From: Pseudomonas citronellolis
GTDB taxonomy: Bacteria; Pseudomonadota; Gammaproteobacteria; Pseudomonadales; Pseudomonadaceae
NCBI RefSeq assembly: GCF_900112375.1
Contig: NZ_FOLS01000010.1
Location: 62,001-126,000 of the forward strand
Direction: 5' to 3'
DNA length: 64,000 bases
Below are positions 1-8,178 of this stretch, piece by piece. The position numbers were made by a program, and so were the translations under genes. Positions within the stretch are counted from its first letter, which is position 1. Every line of letters starts with the position of its first letter. The notes under the pieces were generated by a model. The model saw only the letters and a program-made list of their open reading frames with translations. It did no database searches and was not told where the DNA came from.

Positions 1-1
1 C

Positions 2-313
2 GCGCTGCTCAACGTCAACCGCCAACTGGTCGAGTGGCAGGGCGAGCAGCAGGACAAGGGCTACACCGCGCTGAGCGCCGTGCCGGCGAAGCAGGTCAAC
101 GGCCAGTCCGCCCTGGTGCAGCACTACCTGCGCGCCGTCCGCTGCGCCGTCGCCGCCGAGCTGGCCGAGCGCTACCGCTGGTACGACACCACCAACAGCG
201 GCAACCAGAACGCCGAGGAACTCACGCCCTCCATCGACGAGTACCGCCGCGATATGGCCTGGGCGCTCAGCGATCTGTTGGCGCGGCCGCGCACCACGGT
301 GGAGCTGATCTGA
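2..313 (+). CDS. Head completion/stabilisation protein gpL (5' truncated by window edge)
   Basis: The reading frame is open from base 2 and ends at a TGA whose last base is shared with the gpX start codon. The visible 103 residues end in RTTVELI, and the middle contains QALVQHYLRAV-like helices and an AELAERYRWYDTT segment. This fits the C-terminal part of P2 gpL, which completes the filled capsid at the connector. Position just upstream of gpX supports the call. The N-terminus lies outside the window, so start and full length are unknown. Confidence 0.75.
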   Translation, partial: ALLNVNRQLVEWQGEQQDKGYTALSAVPAKQVNGQSALVQHYLRAVRCAVAAELAERYRWYDTTNSGNQNAEELTPSIDEYRRDMAWALSDLLARPRTTVELI

Positions 314-528
314 TGGCCGCCGCCCAGCTGCGCACCCTGCAGAACGACACCGTCGACGCCCTGTGCTGGCGGCACTACGGCCGCACGGCCGGCGTCGCCG
401 AGCTGGTGCTCGACGCCAACCCTGGCCTGGCCGAATACGGCTCGGTCCTGCCGCAGGGACTCACCGTCACCCTGCCCGACGCGCCCGACGTCACCCCGGA
501 ACGCCAGGTGGTGAACCTATGGGACTGA
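313..528 (+). CDS. Tail protein X (gpX-like)
   Basis: This 71-residue protein begins MAAAQLRTLQNDTVDALCWR and carries the pattern of the gpX family: RTLQNDTVDALCWRHYGR, then an NPGLAEYGSVLPQG stretch and a proline-rich LPDAP end, related to the LysM fold. gpX is a small essential P2 tail component. Its start overlaps the gpL stop by one base (TGATG), and the lysis genes follow after 27 bases. Length and position are typical of the family. Confidence 0.85.
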   Translation: MAAAQLRTLQNDTVDALCWRHYGRTAGVAELVLDANPGLAEYGSVLPQGLTVTLPDAPDVTPERQVVNLWD

Positions 529-555
529 ACACTCACAGCACAGGAAGCAGTAACC

Positions 556-912
556 ATGGCTGAACCAACATCCACCAGCGTGGCCGGGGGGCTCCTGATG
601 GGCCTCGGCGTGGCATCCGCGCTCCCTATCGACGGCCTGGCGCTGTTCGGCGCTCTGCTGGGCGCCTGGATCGCCACCAGCACCCGGCATGACTTCAAGG
701 CCTGGCAGCGCCTGGTGGCCCTGATCCTGCCGACGTGCGTTGGCTACGTCGCCTCCGATGCCGCCCTGGCCCTGGTGCCGTGGCTGACCACCCGCCCGGT
801 CAGCGCTCTGGTCTGCGCCCTGGTGGTCATCCCGCTCTGCCTGAAGGCCCTGGCCTGGGTAGACACCATCGACTTCGGCGAACTCGTCCGCCGTATCCGT
901 GGAGGCAGCTGA
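556..912 (+). CDS. Putative holin, first of two small membrane lysis proteins
   Basis: The 118-residue product has an N-terminal hydrophobic stretch (about 8-42: GGLLMGLGVASALPIDG then ALFGALLGAWIA), a second around 53-74 and a third around 80-104, so probably three membrane segments. It sits first in the lysis cassette, directly before another small membrane protein and the muramidase. Holins set the time of lysis by permeabilising the inner membrane. The family is assigned by size, topology and location rather than by a motif, so the division of labour with the next gene (holin versus antiholin) is open. Confidence 0.65.
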   Translation: MAEPTSTSVAGGLLMGLGVASALPIDGLALFGALLGAWIATSTRHDFKAWQRLVALILPTCVGYVASDAALALVPWLTTRPVSALVCALVVIPLCLKALAWVDTIDFGELVRRIRGGS

Positions 913-913
913 C

Positions 914-1186
914 ATGCTCGAGCTCATCGTCCCGCTGATCGCCGCCATCGCCTACCTGGCGGGGGCCTTGCGCCTGGTCTGCTTCGAGCGGGCCGGCGCC
1001 CGCTACCGCCGGGGAATGTCTCTGCTGGCCAGCCTGCTCGGCGCCTCGATGGCGATCAGCGGCCTGGAAATCCTGTTCTACCGCCCACCGGTCAGCATCT
1101 GGCACGCCATCACGGCCTGCCTGCTCTGCCTGCTGATCTACCGTTCCCGCGGCAACGTCGCCGCGCTGCTGAGGCCTTCGACATGA
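914..1186 (+). CDS. Second small membrane protein of the lysis cassette (holin family-like)
   Basis: This is a 90-residue protein with three hydrophobic segments at about 2-22, 37-57 and 64-80, separated by an Arg-rich cytoplasmic-type loop (CFERAGARYRRGMS). The start is ATG 914, right after the preceding stop; its 3' end overlaps the endolysin start by four bases (ATGA). The pattern fits the class of three-helix phage holin-family proteins found beside another holin in Pseudomonas P2-like phages. It could be the true holin or an antiholin. Confidence 0.6.
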   Translation: MLELIVPLIAAIAYLAGALRLVCFERAGARYRRGMSLLASLLGASMAISGLEILFYRPPVSIWHAITACLLCLLIYRSRGNVAALLRPST

Positions 1187-2019
1187 CTACCCTTCGCCAC
1201 GGCGACCGCGGGCAGGACGTCCGCACCCTGCAGAACCGGCTCAACGACCGCATCAAGGCTGGCCTCGACACCACCGGCCTGTTCGACGACGCCACTGAGG
1301 CGGCCGTGCGCGCCTTCCAGCTCATCGCCGGCCTGGTCGACGACGGCGTCGTCGGACCTAAAACCCAGGCCGCTCTGACCGGGCAGAGCACCGCGCTGCT
1401 GCTGGGTGCCGGCAGCCTGGCCGCCGCCGCCCAGCGCCTGGGCCTGCCGCTGGCCACCGTCTACGCGGTCAACGAGGTGGAGTCGGCCGGCGCCGGCTTC
1501 CTGGGCAACGGCAGACCGAAGATTCTCTTCGAGCGGCACCAGATGTACCGCCAGCTCTGCACGCCGCGCCACCCTGACGACGACGTGGCCGCGCTGAAGC
1601 GCCACGCCGACGAGCTCGCCGCACAGTACCCGAGCCTGGTCAACCGGACGCCGGGCGGCTATGCCGGCGGCACCGCGGAGCACCAGCGCCTGGCCCAGGC
1701 CCGCCTGATCGACGACACCGCGGCCCTGGAGTCGGCAAGCTGGGGCGCCTTCCAGATCATGGGCTACCACGCCACCCGCCTGGGCTACGAGAGCGTGCAG
1801 GCCTTCGCCGCAGCCATGGCCACCAGCGAAGCCGCGCAGTTCGATGCGTTCGTGCGCTTCATCGACGCCGACGCGGCCCTGATGAAGGCCCTGAAGGCCC
1901 GCAAGTGGGACCAGTTCGCCAAGCTCTACAACGGCCCGGACTACGCCCGGAACCTGTACGACGTGAAGCTGCAGCGCGCCTACGAGCGCTATGCCGACAG
2001 CCAGAAGGAGGCCGCATGA
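1183..2019 (+). CDS. Endolysin: peptidoglycan-binding plus N-acetylmuramidase domains
   Basis: The 278-residue protein has an N-terminal PG_binding_1-type repeat (about 5-65: HGDRGQDVRTLQNRLN, then GLFDDATEAAVRAFQ and DGVVGPKTQAAL). A muramidase domain of the DUF3380/N-acetylmuramidase class follows, with VNEVESAGAGFL (putative catalytic Glu) and KILFERHQMYRQL. There is no signal peptide, so export would depend on the holin. It overlaps the next gene by four bases. The domain order is the standard one for modular endolysins of Gram-negative phages. Confidence 0.88.
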   Translation: MTTLRHGDRGQDVRTLQNRLNDRIKAGLDTTGLFDDATEAAVRAFQLIAGLVDDGVVGPKTQAALTGQSTALLLGAGSLAAAAQRLGLPLATVYAVNEVESAGAGFLGNGRPKILFERHQMYRQLCTPRHPDDDVAALKRHADELAAQYPSLVNRTPGGYAGGTAEHQRLAQARLIDDTAALESASWGAFQIMGYHATRLGYESVQAFAAAMATSEAAQFDAFVRFIDADAALMKALKARKWDQFAKLYNGPDYARNLYDVKLQRAYERYADSQKEAA

Positions 2020-2303
2020 CCAGCAGGCCAAAGACCCCGCCGCAGGCCCCGCCGCCGCCTCCGAAGCATGCCCGCAAGACCACGGTGGTTGAGCAACGCA
2101 TCGATCTCGAGCAGGTCAGCAAGATCGATCCACAGGACGGCGACATCCTGGTGCTGCCGGCCGATTTCACCCTCGACACCGCCCGGGCCCTCGCCGAGGC
2201 GCTGCAGGTGGCCAGGCCGGGCCTGAAGTGCCTGCTGGTCGTGGGCGACGTGCGCCGACTGAACGTCAGCGAAATGAACGCCTTGGGCTGGTATCGCGCA
2301 TGA
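2016..2303 (+). CDS. Conserved hypothetical protein inside the lysis cassette
   Basis: This 95-residue protein starts with a proline- and lysine-rich disordered segment (about 3-20). A small alpha/beta-looking region follows (VLPADFTLDTARALAEALQ, then CLLVVGDVRRL). No family is recognised. It overlaps the endolysin and Rz genes by four bases each, so it is translated with the lysis genes. No membrane segment or signal peptide is seen. A role in lysis is inferred only from position. Confidence 0.6.
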   Translation: MTSRPKTPPQAPPPPPKHARKTTVVEQRIDLEQVSKIDPQDGDILVLPADFTLDTARALAEALQVARPGLKCLLVVGDVRRLNVSEMNALGWYRA

Positions 2304-2743
2304 CCATGCTGCGCCAGGCGCTGTACGGCGTTGCCCTGCTGGGCGCCCTGGCCCTGCTGGTCTGGGGTTACCACCAGCGCGACGCGGCCGCCGGCGCCGC
2401 CCTGGCACTGATGGACCAGCGCCGGCAGGACGCCGAGGACCGCAGCACCCGCCAGTCCACCACCATCAGCACCCTGCAGGCCTCTCTGCAGGACGAGCGC
2501 AATGCCCAGGCAGGGCTGCGCACGACACAGGACCAGCTCCGCCAGGGGCTGGCTGCCCGTCAACGCCAGATCGAGGACCTCAAGCGTGAGAATCAGGAAC
2601 TACGTGACTGGGCTGCTCAGCAGCTGCCTGGTGCTGCTCAGCGCCTGCGGCAGCGCCCCGCACTCGTCGGAGCAGCCGCTTATCGTGACTGGCTGTCCGG
2701 CCGTGGTGCCGTGCCAGCTGCCGGCGACGGCGCCGGCCAGTAA
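2300..2743 (+). CDS. Rz-like inner-membrane spanin
   Basis: The 147-residue protein has one N-terminal membrane anchor (about 4-24: LRQALYGVALLGALALLVWGY) followed by a long helical, Gln/Arg-rich coiled-coil region (about 30-110). This is the layout of i-spanins, which join with Rz1 to fuse inner and outer membranes at the end of lysis. An in-phase ATG two codons downstream (2306) could also serve as start. The Rz1 gene is nested in another frame within its 3' half, the usual Rz/Rz1 arrangement. Confidence 0.8.
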   Translation: MTMLRQALYGVALLGALALLVWGYHQRDAAAGAALALMDQRRQDAEDRSTRQSTTISTLQASLQDERNAQAGLRTTQDQLRQGLAARQRQIEDLKRENQELRDWAAQQLPGAAQRLRQRPALVGAAAYRDWLSGRGAVPAAGDGAGQ

Positions 2744-2858
2744 CGGCGCGCTGCTGGACGACAGCGACCGCATCGAGGCCGCATGGGCCGACTGCGCCGC
2801 CCAGGTCGACATGGTCTACCAAGCCCAGATGAAGGCCCCCCATGTACAAGCCCGATAG
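2586..2858 (+). CDS. Rz1-like outer-membrane lipoprotein spanin, nested in Rz frame
   Basis: This out-of-frame gene overlaps the Rz gene. I place the start at GTG 2586, preceded by GAGG, because it gives a short lipoprotein signal: RIRNY, a hydrophobic stretch, then the lipobox LLSAC with the acylated Cys near residue 21. The mature part is rich in Pro, Ala and Ser (for example VVPCQLPATAPAS), as in other Rz1 proteins. Two further Cys residues could make disulphides. The stop lies 14 bases inside the next gene. Confidence 0.75.
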   Translation: MRIRNYVTGLLSSCLVLLSACGSAPHSSEQPLIVTGCPAVVPCQLPATAPASNGALLDDSDRIEAAWADCAAQVDMVYQAQMKAPHVQAR

Positions 2859-3375
2859 CCTGCGCGCCACACTGCTGGCCTCGGTGCCGCAGCTGCGGCG
2901 CGACCATGAGCGCCTGCTGATCTTCATCGACGAGGGCAGCGTGCGCTGCACCGCGGCGACCTCGCTGTCGTTCGAGTACGGCTACAGCCTGCAGATCATC
3001 CTCACCGAATTCCCGGGCTCGCCCGACGCCGTCATGCTGCCGCTGCTCGGCTGGGTGCGCGAGCACCAGAGCGAGCTGCTGGCCAACCTCGACAAGTCTG
3101 CCGACGGCATCAAGTTCGAGGCGGACATCCTCGACAAGACCAAGGTCGACCTGTCGATCACCCTGCCGCTGACCGAGCGCGTGGTCGTTGTGCGCGAGGC
3201 CGACGGCAGCTACACCGTCACCCATGCCACCGAGCCGCAATACGCGGCCTACGAGGACAGTGGCCCGGTGCAGTACTTCGCCAACGGCGAACTGCTCGCC
3301 GAGTGGCAGCCGGCGCCGGCGCCGGACGGCATGGCCCTGGACACGCCGCACCCGAGGCCGCCGGTCAATGGCTGA
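2842..3375 (+). CDS. Tail completion protein R (gpR)
   Basis: The 177-residue protein begins MYKPDSLRATLLASVPQLRRD, matching the gpR family start (K..sLR..L....P.L...P/D..L.iF...G). The segment FEYGYSLQIILTEFPGSPDAVMLPLLGWVREHQ is also characteristic. gpR acts at tail completion and helps attach tails to heads. The C-terminal 40 residues are proline-rich and look disordered. It overlaps gpS by eight bases. Confidence 0.88.
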   Translation: MYKPDSLRATLLASVPQLRRDHERLLIFIDEGSVRCTAATSLSFEYGYSLQIILTEFPGSPDAVMLPLLGWVREHQSELLANLDKSADGIKFEADILDKTKVDLSITLPLTERVVVVREADGSYTVTHATEPQYAAYEDSGPVQYFANGELLAEWQPAPAPDGMALDTPHPRPPVNG

Positions 3376-3826
3376 TCCACTCGACGCGCTGGAAGACTGG
3401 GCGGGCCCGGTGCTGCGGGCCCTGGAGCCGGCCCAGCGCAAAGCGCTGGCCGCCAACCTGGCCCGTCGGCTGCGCCGCAGCCAGCAGCAGCGTATCGCCG
3501 CACAGAAGAACCCCGACGGCACCGCCTACGTGCCGCGCAAACCCCGCGAGCTGCGGGGCAAGGTCGGGCGCATCAAGCGCCGCGCCGAGATGTTCCGTAA
3601 GCTGCGCACCGCCCGCTACATGCGGGCCAAGGGCGACGCCCAGGCCATCACCCTCAGCTTCGCCGGACGAATCGCCCGCATCGCCCGCGTTCACCAGTAC
3701 GGCCTGAAGGACCGCGCCGCCCCGGGCGCCCCGGACACCCGCTACGCCGCGCGGGCGCTGTTCGGCTTCACCGACGCCGACCTCGACCTGATCCGCGACG
3801 GCCTGCTCGAGCACATTCCCCTGTAG
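3368..3826 (+). CDS. Tail completion protein S (gpS, phage virion morphogenesis family)
   Basis: The 152-residue basic protein shows the gpS pattern: LRRSQQQRIAAQKNPDGTAYVPRK, followed by a KLRTARYMRAK helix, an AGRIARIARVHQYGL segment and the end RYAARALFGFTDADLDLIRDGLLEHI. It partners gpR in tail completion. Its TAG stop lies within the first half-site of the putative late promoter at 3822, so gene end and regulatory site are fused. Confidence 0.88.
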   Translation: MADPLDALEDWAGPVLRALEPAQRKALAANLARRLRRSQQQRIAAQKNPDGTAYVPRKPRELRGKVGRIKRRAEMFRKLRTARYMRAKGDAQAITLSFAGRIARIARVHQYGLKDRAAPGAPDTRYAARALFGFTDADLDLIRDGLLEHIPL

Positions 3827-3887
3827 CTCGCCGCGCTACAAGGCCCGCCTGCTGCGCTACGCGCGCGCGGGCGGCAGCATCGGCGCC
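3822..3887 (+). promoter_or_regulatory. Putative late promoter upstream of gpV with TGT-N13-ACA activator site
   Basis: A near-palindrome TGTAGC-N7-GCTACA spans 3822-3840 and overlaps the gpS stop codon. Exactly 33 bases after it comes GGCAGCAT (3874-3880 region), and the spacer is rich in CGCG. The same layout recurs before the sheath gene (10371). In P2, late promoters PV and PF lie at these two places and are activated by Ogr at a TGT-N12-ACA site. Here the spacing is 13. Activator and start site are inferred. Confidence 0.65.
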
Positions 3888-4460
3888 ATGAACGACTACG
3901 CCGAACTCGCCCGCCTCATCGAGAACCTCGTCCGCATCGGCACCATCGCCGAAATCGACCTGGCCAATGCCCGCGTACGCGTGCGGACCGGTGACCTGCT
4001 CACCGGCTGGCTGCCCTGGCTGGCTCCGCGCGCCGGCGCCGACCGCGAGTGGGATCCGCCGACCGTTGGCGAGCAGGTGCTGCTGCTCAGCCCGTCCGGC
4101 CAGACCGCCAACGGCGTGGCCCTGGTCGGCCTGTTCAGCGACCAACTGCCCGCGAACGGCAACCGCGCCGGCCTGCACCGCCGCACCTACGCCGACGGCG
4201 CGGTGATCGAGTACGACAGCCAGGAACACCACCTGCACGCGCAGCTGCCTGCCGACGGCACCACACTGCTGATCAGCACCGGTGGCATCCACCTGGCCGG
4301 CGACCTCACCCTCGACGGCGACCTGATCCAGACCGGCAGCCAGACCGTCACCGGCAAGGTCACGGTCACCCAGGACGTGGTGGCCGCCGGCATCAGCCTG
4401 GTGCAACACAAGCACGGCGGCGTCCAGCAGGGTGGCGGCCAGACGGGGCTGCCGCAATGA
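3888..4460 (+). CDS. Baseplate assembly/spike protein V (gpV)
   Basis: The 190-residue protein starts with MNDYAELARLIENLVRIGTI, then an OB-fold-like region (VRVRTGDLLTGWLPWLAPRAG, VGEQVLLLSPSGQ). It ends in repetitive beta stretches (DLTLDGDLIQTGSQTVTGKVTVTQDVV) with a C-terminal HKHGGVQ motif. This is the central membrane-piercing spike of contractile tails, and the tip His residues probably bind metal. It is first in the V-W-J-I operon behind the putative late promoter. Confidence 0.92.
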   Translation: MNDYAELARLIENLVRIGTIAEIDLANARVRVRTGDLLTGWLPWLAPRAGADREWDPPTVGEQVLLLSPSGQTANGVALVGLFSDQLPANGNRAGLHRRTYADGAVIEYDSQEHHLHAQLPADGTTLLISTGGIHLAGDLTLDGDLIQTGSQTVTGKVTVTQDVVAAGISLVQHKHGGVQQGGGQTGLPQ

Positions 4461-4801
4461 ACCGCGAAACCGGCAGCACCCTGGCCCTCACCGATCACAT
4501 CCGGCAGTCCATCGCCGACATCATCACCACCCGCCTGGGCACTCGCGTCATGCGCCGCGATTACGGCAGCCAACTGCCTGACCTGATCGACCAGCCGGTG
4601 AACGCCACCACCCGCCTGCGGGCCTACGCGGCCATCACCACCGCACTGATGCGCTGGGAACCCCGTATCCGCATCAGCAGCGTGCAGCTGAGCGACGTCA
4701 CCCTGGCCGGCCAGGTCGAGCTGGTCCTCGATGCCACCCTCGTTGACGCCAATGAGCCGCTGAGCCTCGCCATCCCCCTCAAGCTCGGAGCCAGCCAGTG
4801 A
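4457..4801 (+). CDS. Baseplate wedge protein W (gpW, GPW/gp25 family)
   Basis: The 114-residue protein carries the gp25-type signature: LTDHIRQSIADIITTRLGTRVMRRDYGSQL, then LIDQPVN and a RWEPRIRISSVQL segment. It is a baseplate wedge component that initiates the sheath. Start ATG 4457 overlaps the gpV stop by four bases, and its own stop overlaps the GTG start of gpJ. Confidence 0.92.
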   Translation: MNRETGSTLALTDHIRQSIADIITTRLGTRVMRRDYGSQLPDLIDQPVNATTRLRAYAAITTALMRWEPRIRISSVQLSDVTLAGQVELVLDATLVDANEPLSLAIPLKLGASQ

Positions 4802-5709
4802 ACGCCATCGACCTCTCCCGGCTGCCATTCCCCGAAGTCCTCGAGGCCCTGGACTACGAGACCATCCTCGCCGAGCGCAAGGCGGCCTTCCTGGCGCTGT
4901 GGCCGACCGACCAGCAGCAGGAGCTGGCCAACCGCCTGGCCCTGGAGTCCGAGCCGCTGACCAAGCTGCTCGAGGAAAGCGCCTACCGCGAACTGGTGCT
5001 GCGGCAACGTGTGAACGACGCGGCGCGCGCCGTGCTGCTGGCCTACGCCGTCAACGGCGATCTCGACCAGATCGGGGCGAACTACAACGTCGAGCGCCTG
5101 CTCATCGACGCCGGCGACAGCCAGGCCGTGCCGCCCCGGGCGCCGGTCTACGAGTCGGACGAGGACTTCCGCCGGCGCATCCAGCTTTCCCCCGAGGGCT
5201 ACACCACTGCCGGCAGCACGGAGTCGTACATCTTCCACGGCCTGACCGCGGCCGCGGACGTCGCCGACATCAACGCCATCAGCCCGCTGCCGGGCTCGGT
5301 GACCGTCTACGTGCTGTCCCGCACCGGCAACGGCCAGGCGTCCGAGCAGCTGCTCGCGGCCGTCGCCGCCGCACTCAACGTCGATACCGTGCGCCCCATG
5401 ACGGACAAGGTCACCGTGCAGTCGGCCAGCATCGTCAACTACAGCATCGTCGCCGAGCTGGTAATGCTGCCCGGGCCTGACTCGGCCGTCGTGCGCGATG
5501 CAGCCCTGCAGGCCGCGCAGGCCTATGCCGCCGCGCAACACGCGATGCGCCGCGACGTGACCCTGTCGGGCATCTACGCGGCGCTGCACCAGCCGGGCGT
5601 GCAACGGGTGAACCTGACCAACCCCACCGCCAACCTGGTGATCGGTGACGGCGAAGCCAGCTACTGCACCGGCATCACCGTCACCGTCGCGGGGAACACC
5701 GATGTCTAA
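4798..5709 (+). CDS. Baseplate wedge protein J (gpJ)
   Basis: The 303-residue protein begins at a GTG overlapping the gpW stop (GTGA). It matches gpJ: IDLSRLPFPEVLEALDYETILAERKAAF at the start, ELVLRQRVNDAARAVLLAYAVNGDLDQIGANY in the first third, then FRRRIQLSPEGYTTAGSTESYIFHGL and the PLPGSVTVYVLSRTGNG region. It forms the baseplate wedge with gpI and gpW. Length is close to the P2 protein. Confidence 0.92.
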   Translation: MNAIDLSRLPFPEVLEALDYETILAERKAAFLALWPTDQQQELANRLALESEPLTKLLEESAYRELVLRQRVNDAARAVLLAYAVNGDLDQIGANYNVERLLIDAGDSQAVPPRAPVYESDEDFRRRIQLSPEGYTTAGSTESYIFHGLTAAADVADINAISPLPGSVTVYVLSRTGNGQASEQLLAAVAAALNVDTVRPMTDKVTVQSASIVNYSIVAELVMLPGPDSAVVRDAALQAAQAYAAAQHAMRRDVTLSGIYAALHQPGVQRVNLTNPTANLVIGDGEASYCTGITVTVAGNTDV

Positions 5710-6292
5710 CCTGCTGCCGTCGAACTCCACCGCGCTCGAGCGCGCCGCGGCGCAGGTCGGCGTGCAGGCCACCGACCTGCCGGTGATCCTGCGCAGCCTG
5801 TGGAACCCGGAAACCTGCCCGCTGAACCTGCTGCCCTGGCTGGCCTGGGCCTGGTCCGTAGACGACTGGTCCGACGCCTGGTCGGAGCGTCAGAAGCGCG
5901 ACACCGTGAAGCAGGCGCTGGCCGTGCAGCGCATCAAGGGCACCATCGGCGCCGTGCGTAGGGCACTGGGCGCCCTGGGCCTACCGGTGCGCGTGCAGGA
6001 GTGGTTCAACCAGACGCCTGCTGGCCAGCCCTACACCTTCCGCCTGCTGCTGGATGTTGACCAGGGCGCCCTGACGAAGGCCGACCTGGTCAAGGTGCTC
6101 GAGGTGGTGGCCAACACCAAGAACCTGCGCTCGCAGCTCGAGACGGTGCTGCTCACCGTCACCAGCCAGGCCGAGCTGACGGTCGCTACGGTGACCACCC
6201 TCGGCAGCGACCTCAGCGTCAGCGGCTACCAGAAGCCGCGCCTGGTCATCAACGAATTCGCCCTGCCGGTCTACGGCACCGTCACGGTCTGA
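5702..6292 (+). CDS. Tail/baseplate protein I (gpI)
   Basis: The 196-residue protein shows the gpI pattern: LLPSNSTALERAAAQVG, LRSLWNPETCPLNLLPWLAWAWSVDDW and RIKGTIGAVRRALGALGL. It overlaps gpJ by eight bases. gpI links the wedge to the tail fibres in P2-like virions, and two fibre blocks do follow. The 3' end is separated by eight bases from the next gene. Confidence 0.9.
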   Translation: MSNLLPSNSTALERAAAQVGVQATDLPVILRSLWNPETCPLNLLPWLAWAWSVDDWSDAWSERQKRDTVKQALAVQRIKGTIGAVRRALGALGLPVRVQEWFNQTPAGQPYTFRLLLDVDQGALTKADLVKVLEVVANTKNLRSQLETVLLTVTSQAELTVATVTTLGSDLSVSGYQKPRLVINEFALPVYGTVTV

Positions 6293-6300
6293 GGACAGCC

Positions 6301-6987
6301 ATGGAGCTCAAGAACTACTTCGCCCAGAACGCCAACGGCGACATCCTGCCTGGAGCCACGGCTGCGCTATTCCTGCCCGGGAGCACCACCCTGGCCAGCG
6401 GCCTGAAGGACGCCGCCGGCGCCGATCTGGCGAACCCCTTCGCCGCCACGGCCGATGGCCTGCTGCAGTTCGCCGCGCCGAATGGGACCTACGACCTCAC
6501 CGTCAGCGTGCCCGGGCGCAGCTATACCGTGCGCATCCAGTGCTGCGACGTCGCCGAGAGCATCAGCGCTGCGCAGAGTGCCGCCGCGGTGTCCCAGGCA
6601 TACAGCCAGGTGGCCCAGGACGCCGCCGACCTGGCCAAGCTGCAGAAGAACTACGCCACCTACGCCGATGCCATGGCCGACGTCTGGAACCTGGCCAGCG
6701 GCGTCATCGTGCGCGTGCTGGCCGACGAGACCCGCGGCGGTCGGTCGGCCTGGTATCGGACGCTCACCCCGTCGGGCGAATCCCTGGTGCTCGACTTCAT
6801 CGCCGGCGCGTACTCGGTAGCGGAAAGCCCGCTGGTCTTCATCAAGAGCCAGGACCTGCGGCTCGTCTCGGTGCCGGCGACCAGTGCGTCGGCCGGCACC
6901 CCTGGCGACGTCGCACTCAGCACCACTTACCTCTACGTCGCTGTCGCCACCAACACCTGGCGCCGCGTCGCCTTGTCCACCTTCTGA
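6301..6987 (+). CDS. Phage tail fibre/receptor-binding adaptor protein
   Basis: The 228-residue protein begins with a compact beta-rich domain (about 1-80: LKNYFAQNANGDILPGATAALFLPGSTT, GTYDLTVSVPGRSYTVRIQ) typical of N-terminal virion-anchoring domains of tail spikes. A helical linker follows (95-125, Ala/Gln/Asp-rich), then a region with WYRTLTPSGESLVLDFIAG. It resembles a spike anchor whose receptor-binding part is encoded by the next gene. Exact function is inferred from position after gpI. Confidence 0.6.
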   Translation: MELKNYFAQNANGDILPGATAALFLPGSTTLASGLKDAAGADLANPFAATADGLLQFAAPNGTYDLTVSVPGRSYTVRIQCCDVAESISAAQSAAAVSQAYSQVAQDAADLAKLQKNYATYADAMADVWNLASGVIVRVLADETRGGRSAWYRTLTPSGESLVLDFIAGAYSVAESPLVFIKSQDLRLVSVPATSASAGTPGDVALSTTYLYVAVATNTWRRVALSTF

Positions 6988-6996
6988 GGGCTCGCC

Positions 6997-8178
6997 ATGG
7001 CTCAAGTATCCAAGGCATATGCTGACCTGATCACGCACACGCGCAACAGTGCAGGAGGCCGCTTCAACGCGCAGGGCCTGTACGAAATGGTCGCTGCCAA
7101 CCAGCCCCGCTTCGACTACGACCCGGTCACGCGGGTATTGCGCGGTTTGCTGATAGAGGAGCAAAGAACCAACCTCTACACCAACAGCGAGAACATGCTC
7201 ACCTATGGTTCTCTCAATGGAGGGCTGACTCGTACTGCCTCCGCGTTCAATATGGGGTTGGCAAACTTCATCGATCTGATCGATAGCTCAAATAACGATG
7301 ACTTTTGGTATCAGAACGTCGCTACCACACCCAACACCATTCTTTGTGCATCGGTATCAGTGAAGAAGACTGTGGGTGCTCCACACTTCGGCGCCATTGG
7401 TATTGCGTACGGGCCAACTATCATAGGCCGCTCTGTTATCTTCAATCCCAATACAGGGGTAATAACTGCTACGTCAACTTCCGGTGTAATTGCTGCTGGA
7501 GTATTCGATCATGGAACTTCTTGGCGTGTCTGGATGGCTGTCCAGATGGACGGTGATACTACTTATGCCGGTATGCGCTGTTACCCTGCATGGAATACTG
7601 ATGGGAGCATTACGCGTAATAATGCCACCACTGGAACATTGACCTATGGGCAGCCTCAGATTGAAGTTGGTAGTTTTCCCACCAGCTACATCCCCACCAC
7701 TGGCTCGCAGGTAACCCGAGCAGCGGACTTGGCGAGCGTGAATATGCTTAGCCCATGGCTCAATGCAACAGCGGGCACAATGTTCGTCGAATGGTCCGTC
7801 ATTGGGACCACCTACAACGCGCCAGTCTGGGTGCTCCAAGGCAGCGGTACCAACCTCATCCGGCAACGATCGGACTCAAGCAAGCCACTTTTCGACATCT
7901 TCGTCGCGGCCGCCCAGCAGGCGTCGATCGCCGTTGGCGCTCCAGTTGTTGCTGGAGTGGTGCGTAAAGCGGCCGGTGCATGGGCTGCGGACAGCGTACA
8001 AGCGGCGGTAGATGGCCTACTGGGGACGGAGGACGTGACCAGCCAGGTGCCAGTGGTAAGCCAACTGGCGATGGGGCGCGCGTCCGTGACTTCCGCCTAT
8101 TTCAACGGCCATTTGCGTCGCATCCGCTACGTTCCCCGCCGCCTCTCCAACGCCGAACTACAGGCCATGACCGCATGA
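6997..8178 (+). CDS. Tail fibre/head spike-type receptor-binding protein, low GC
   Basis: The 393-residue product contains the RGLLIEEQRTNLYTNSENM motif and the QIEVGSFPTSYIPTTGSQVTRAAD motif. Both are common to phage spike-fibre proteins with carbohydrate-binding modules. A C-terminal concanavalin-like segment (about 255-390) ends in FNGHLRRIRYVPRRLSNAELQAM. Base composition falls abruptly here (line 7261-7320 is 24/60 GC by hand count, against about 65-70 percent in neighbours). This suggests recent acquisition of a receptor-binding module. Confidence 0.7.
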   Translation: MAQVSKAYADLITHTRNSAGGRFNAQGLYEMVAANQPRFDYDPVTRVLRGLLIEEQRTNLYTNSENMLTYGSLNGGLTRTASAFNMGLANFIDLIDSSNNDDFWYQNVATTPNTILCASVSVKKTVGAPHFGAIGIAYGPTIIGRSVIFNPNTGVITATSTSGVIAAGVFDHGTSWRVWMAVQMDGDTTYAGMRCYPAWNTDGSITRNNATTGTLTYGQPQIEVGSFPTSYIPTTGSQVTRAADLASVNMLSPWLNATAGTMFVEWSVIGTTYNAPVWVLQGSGTNLIRQRSDSSKPLFDIFVAAAQQASIAVGAPVVAGVVRKAAGAWAADSVQAAVDGLLGTEDVTSQVPVVSQLAMGRASVTSAYFNGHLRRIRYVPRRLSNAELQAMTA

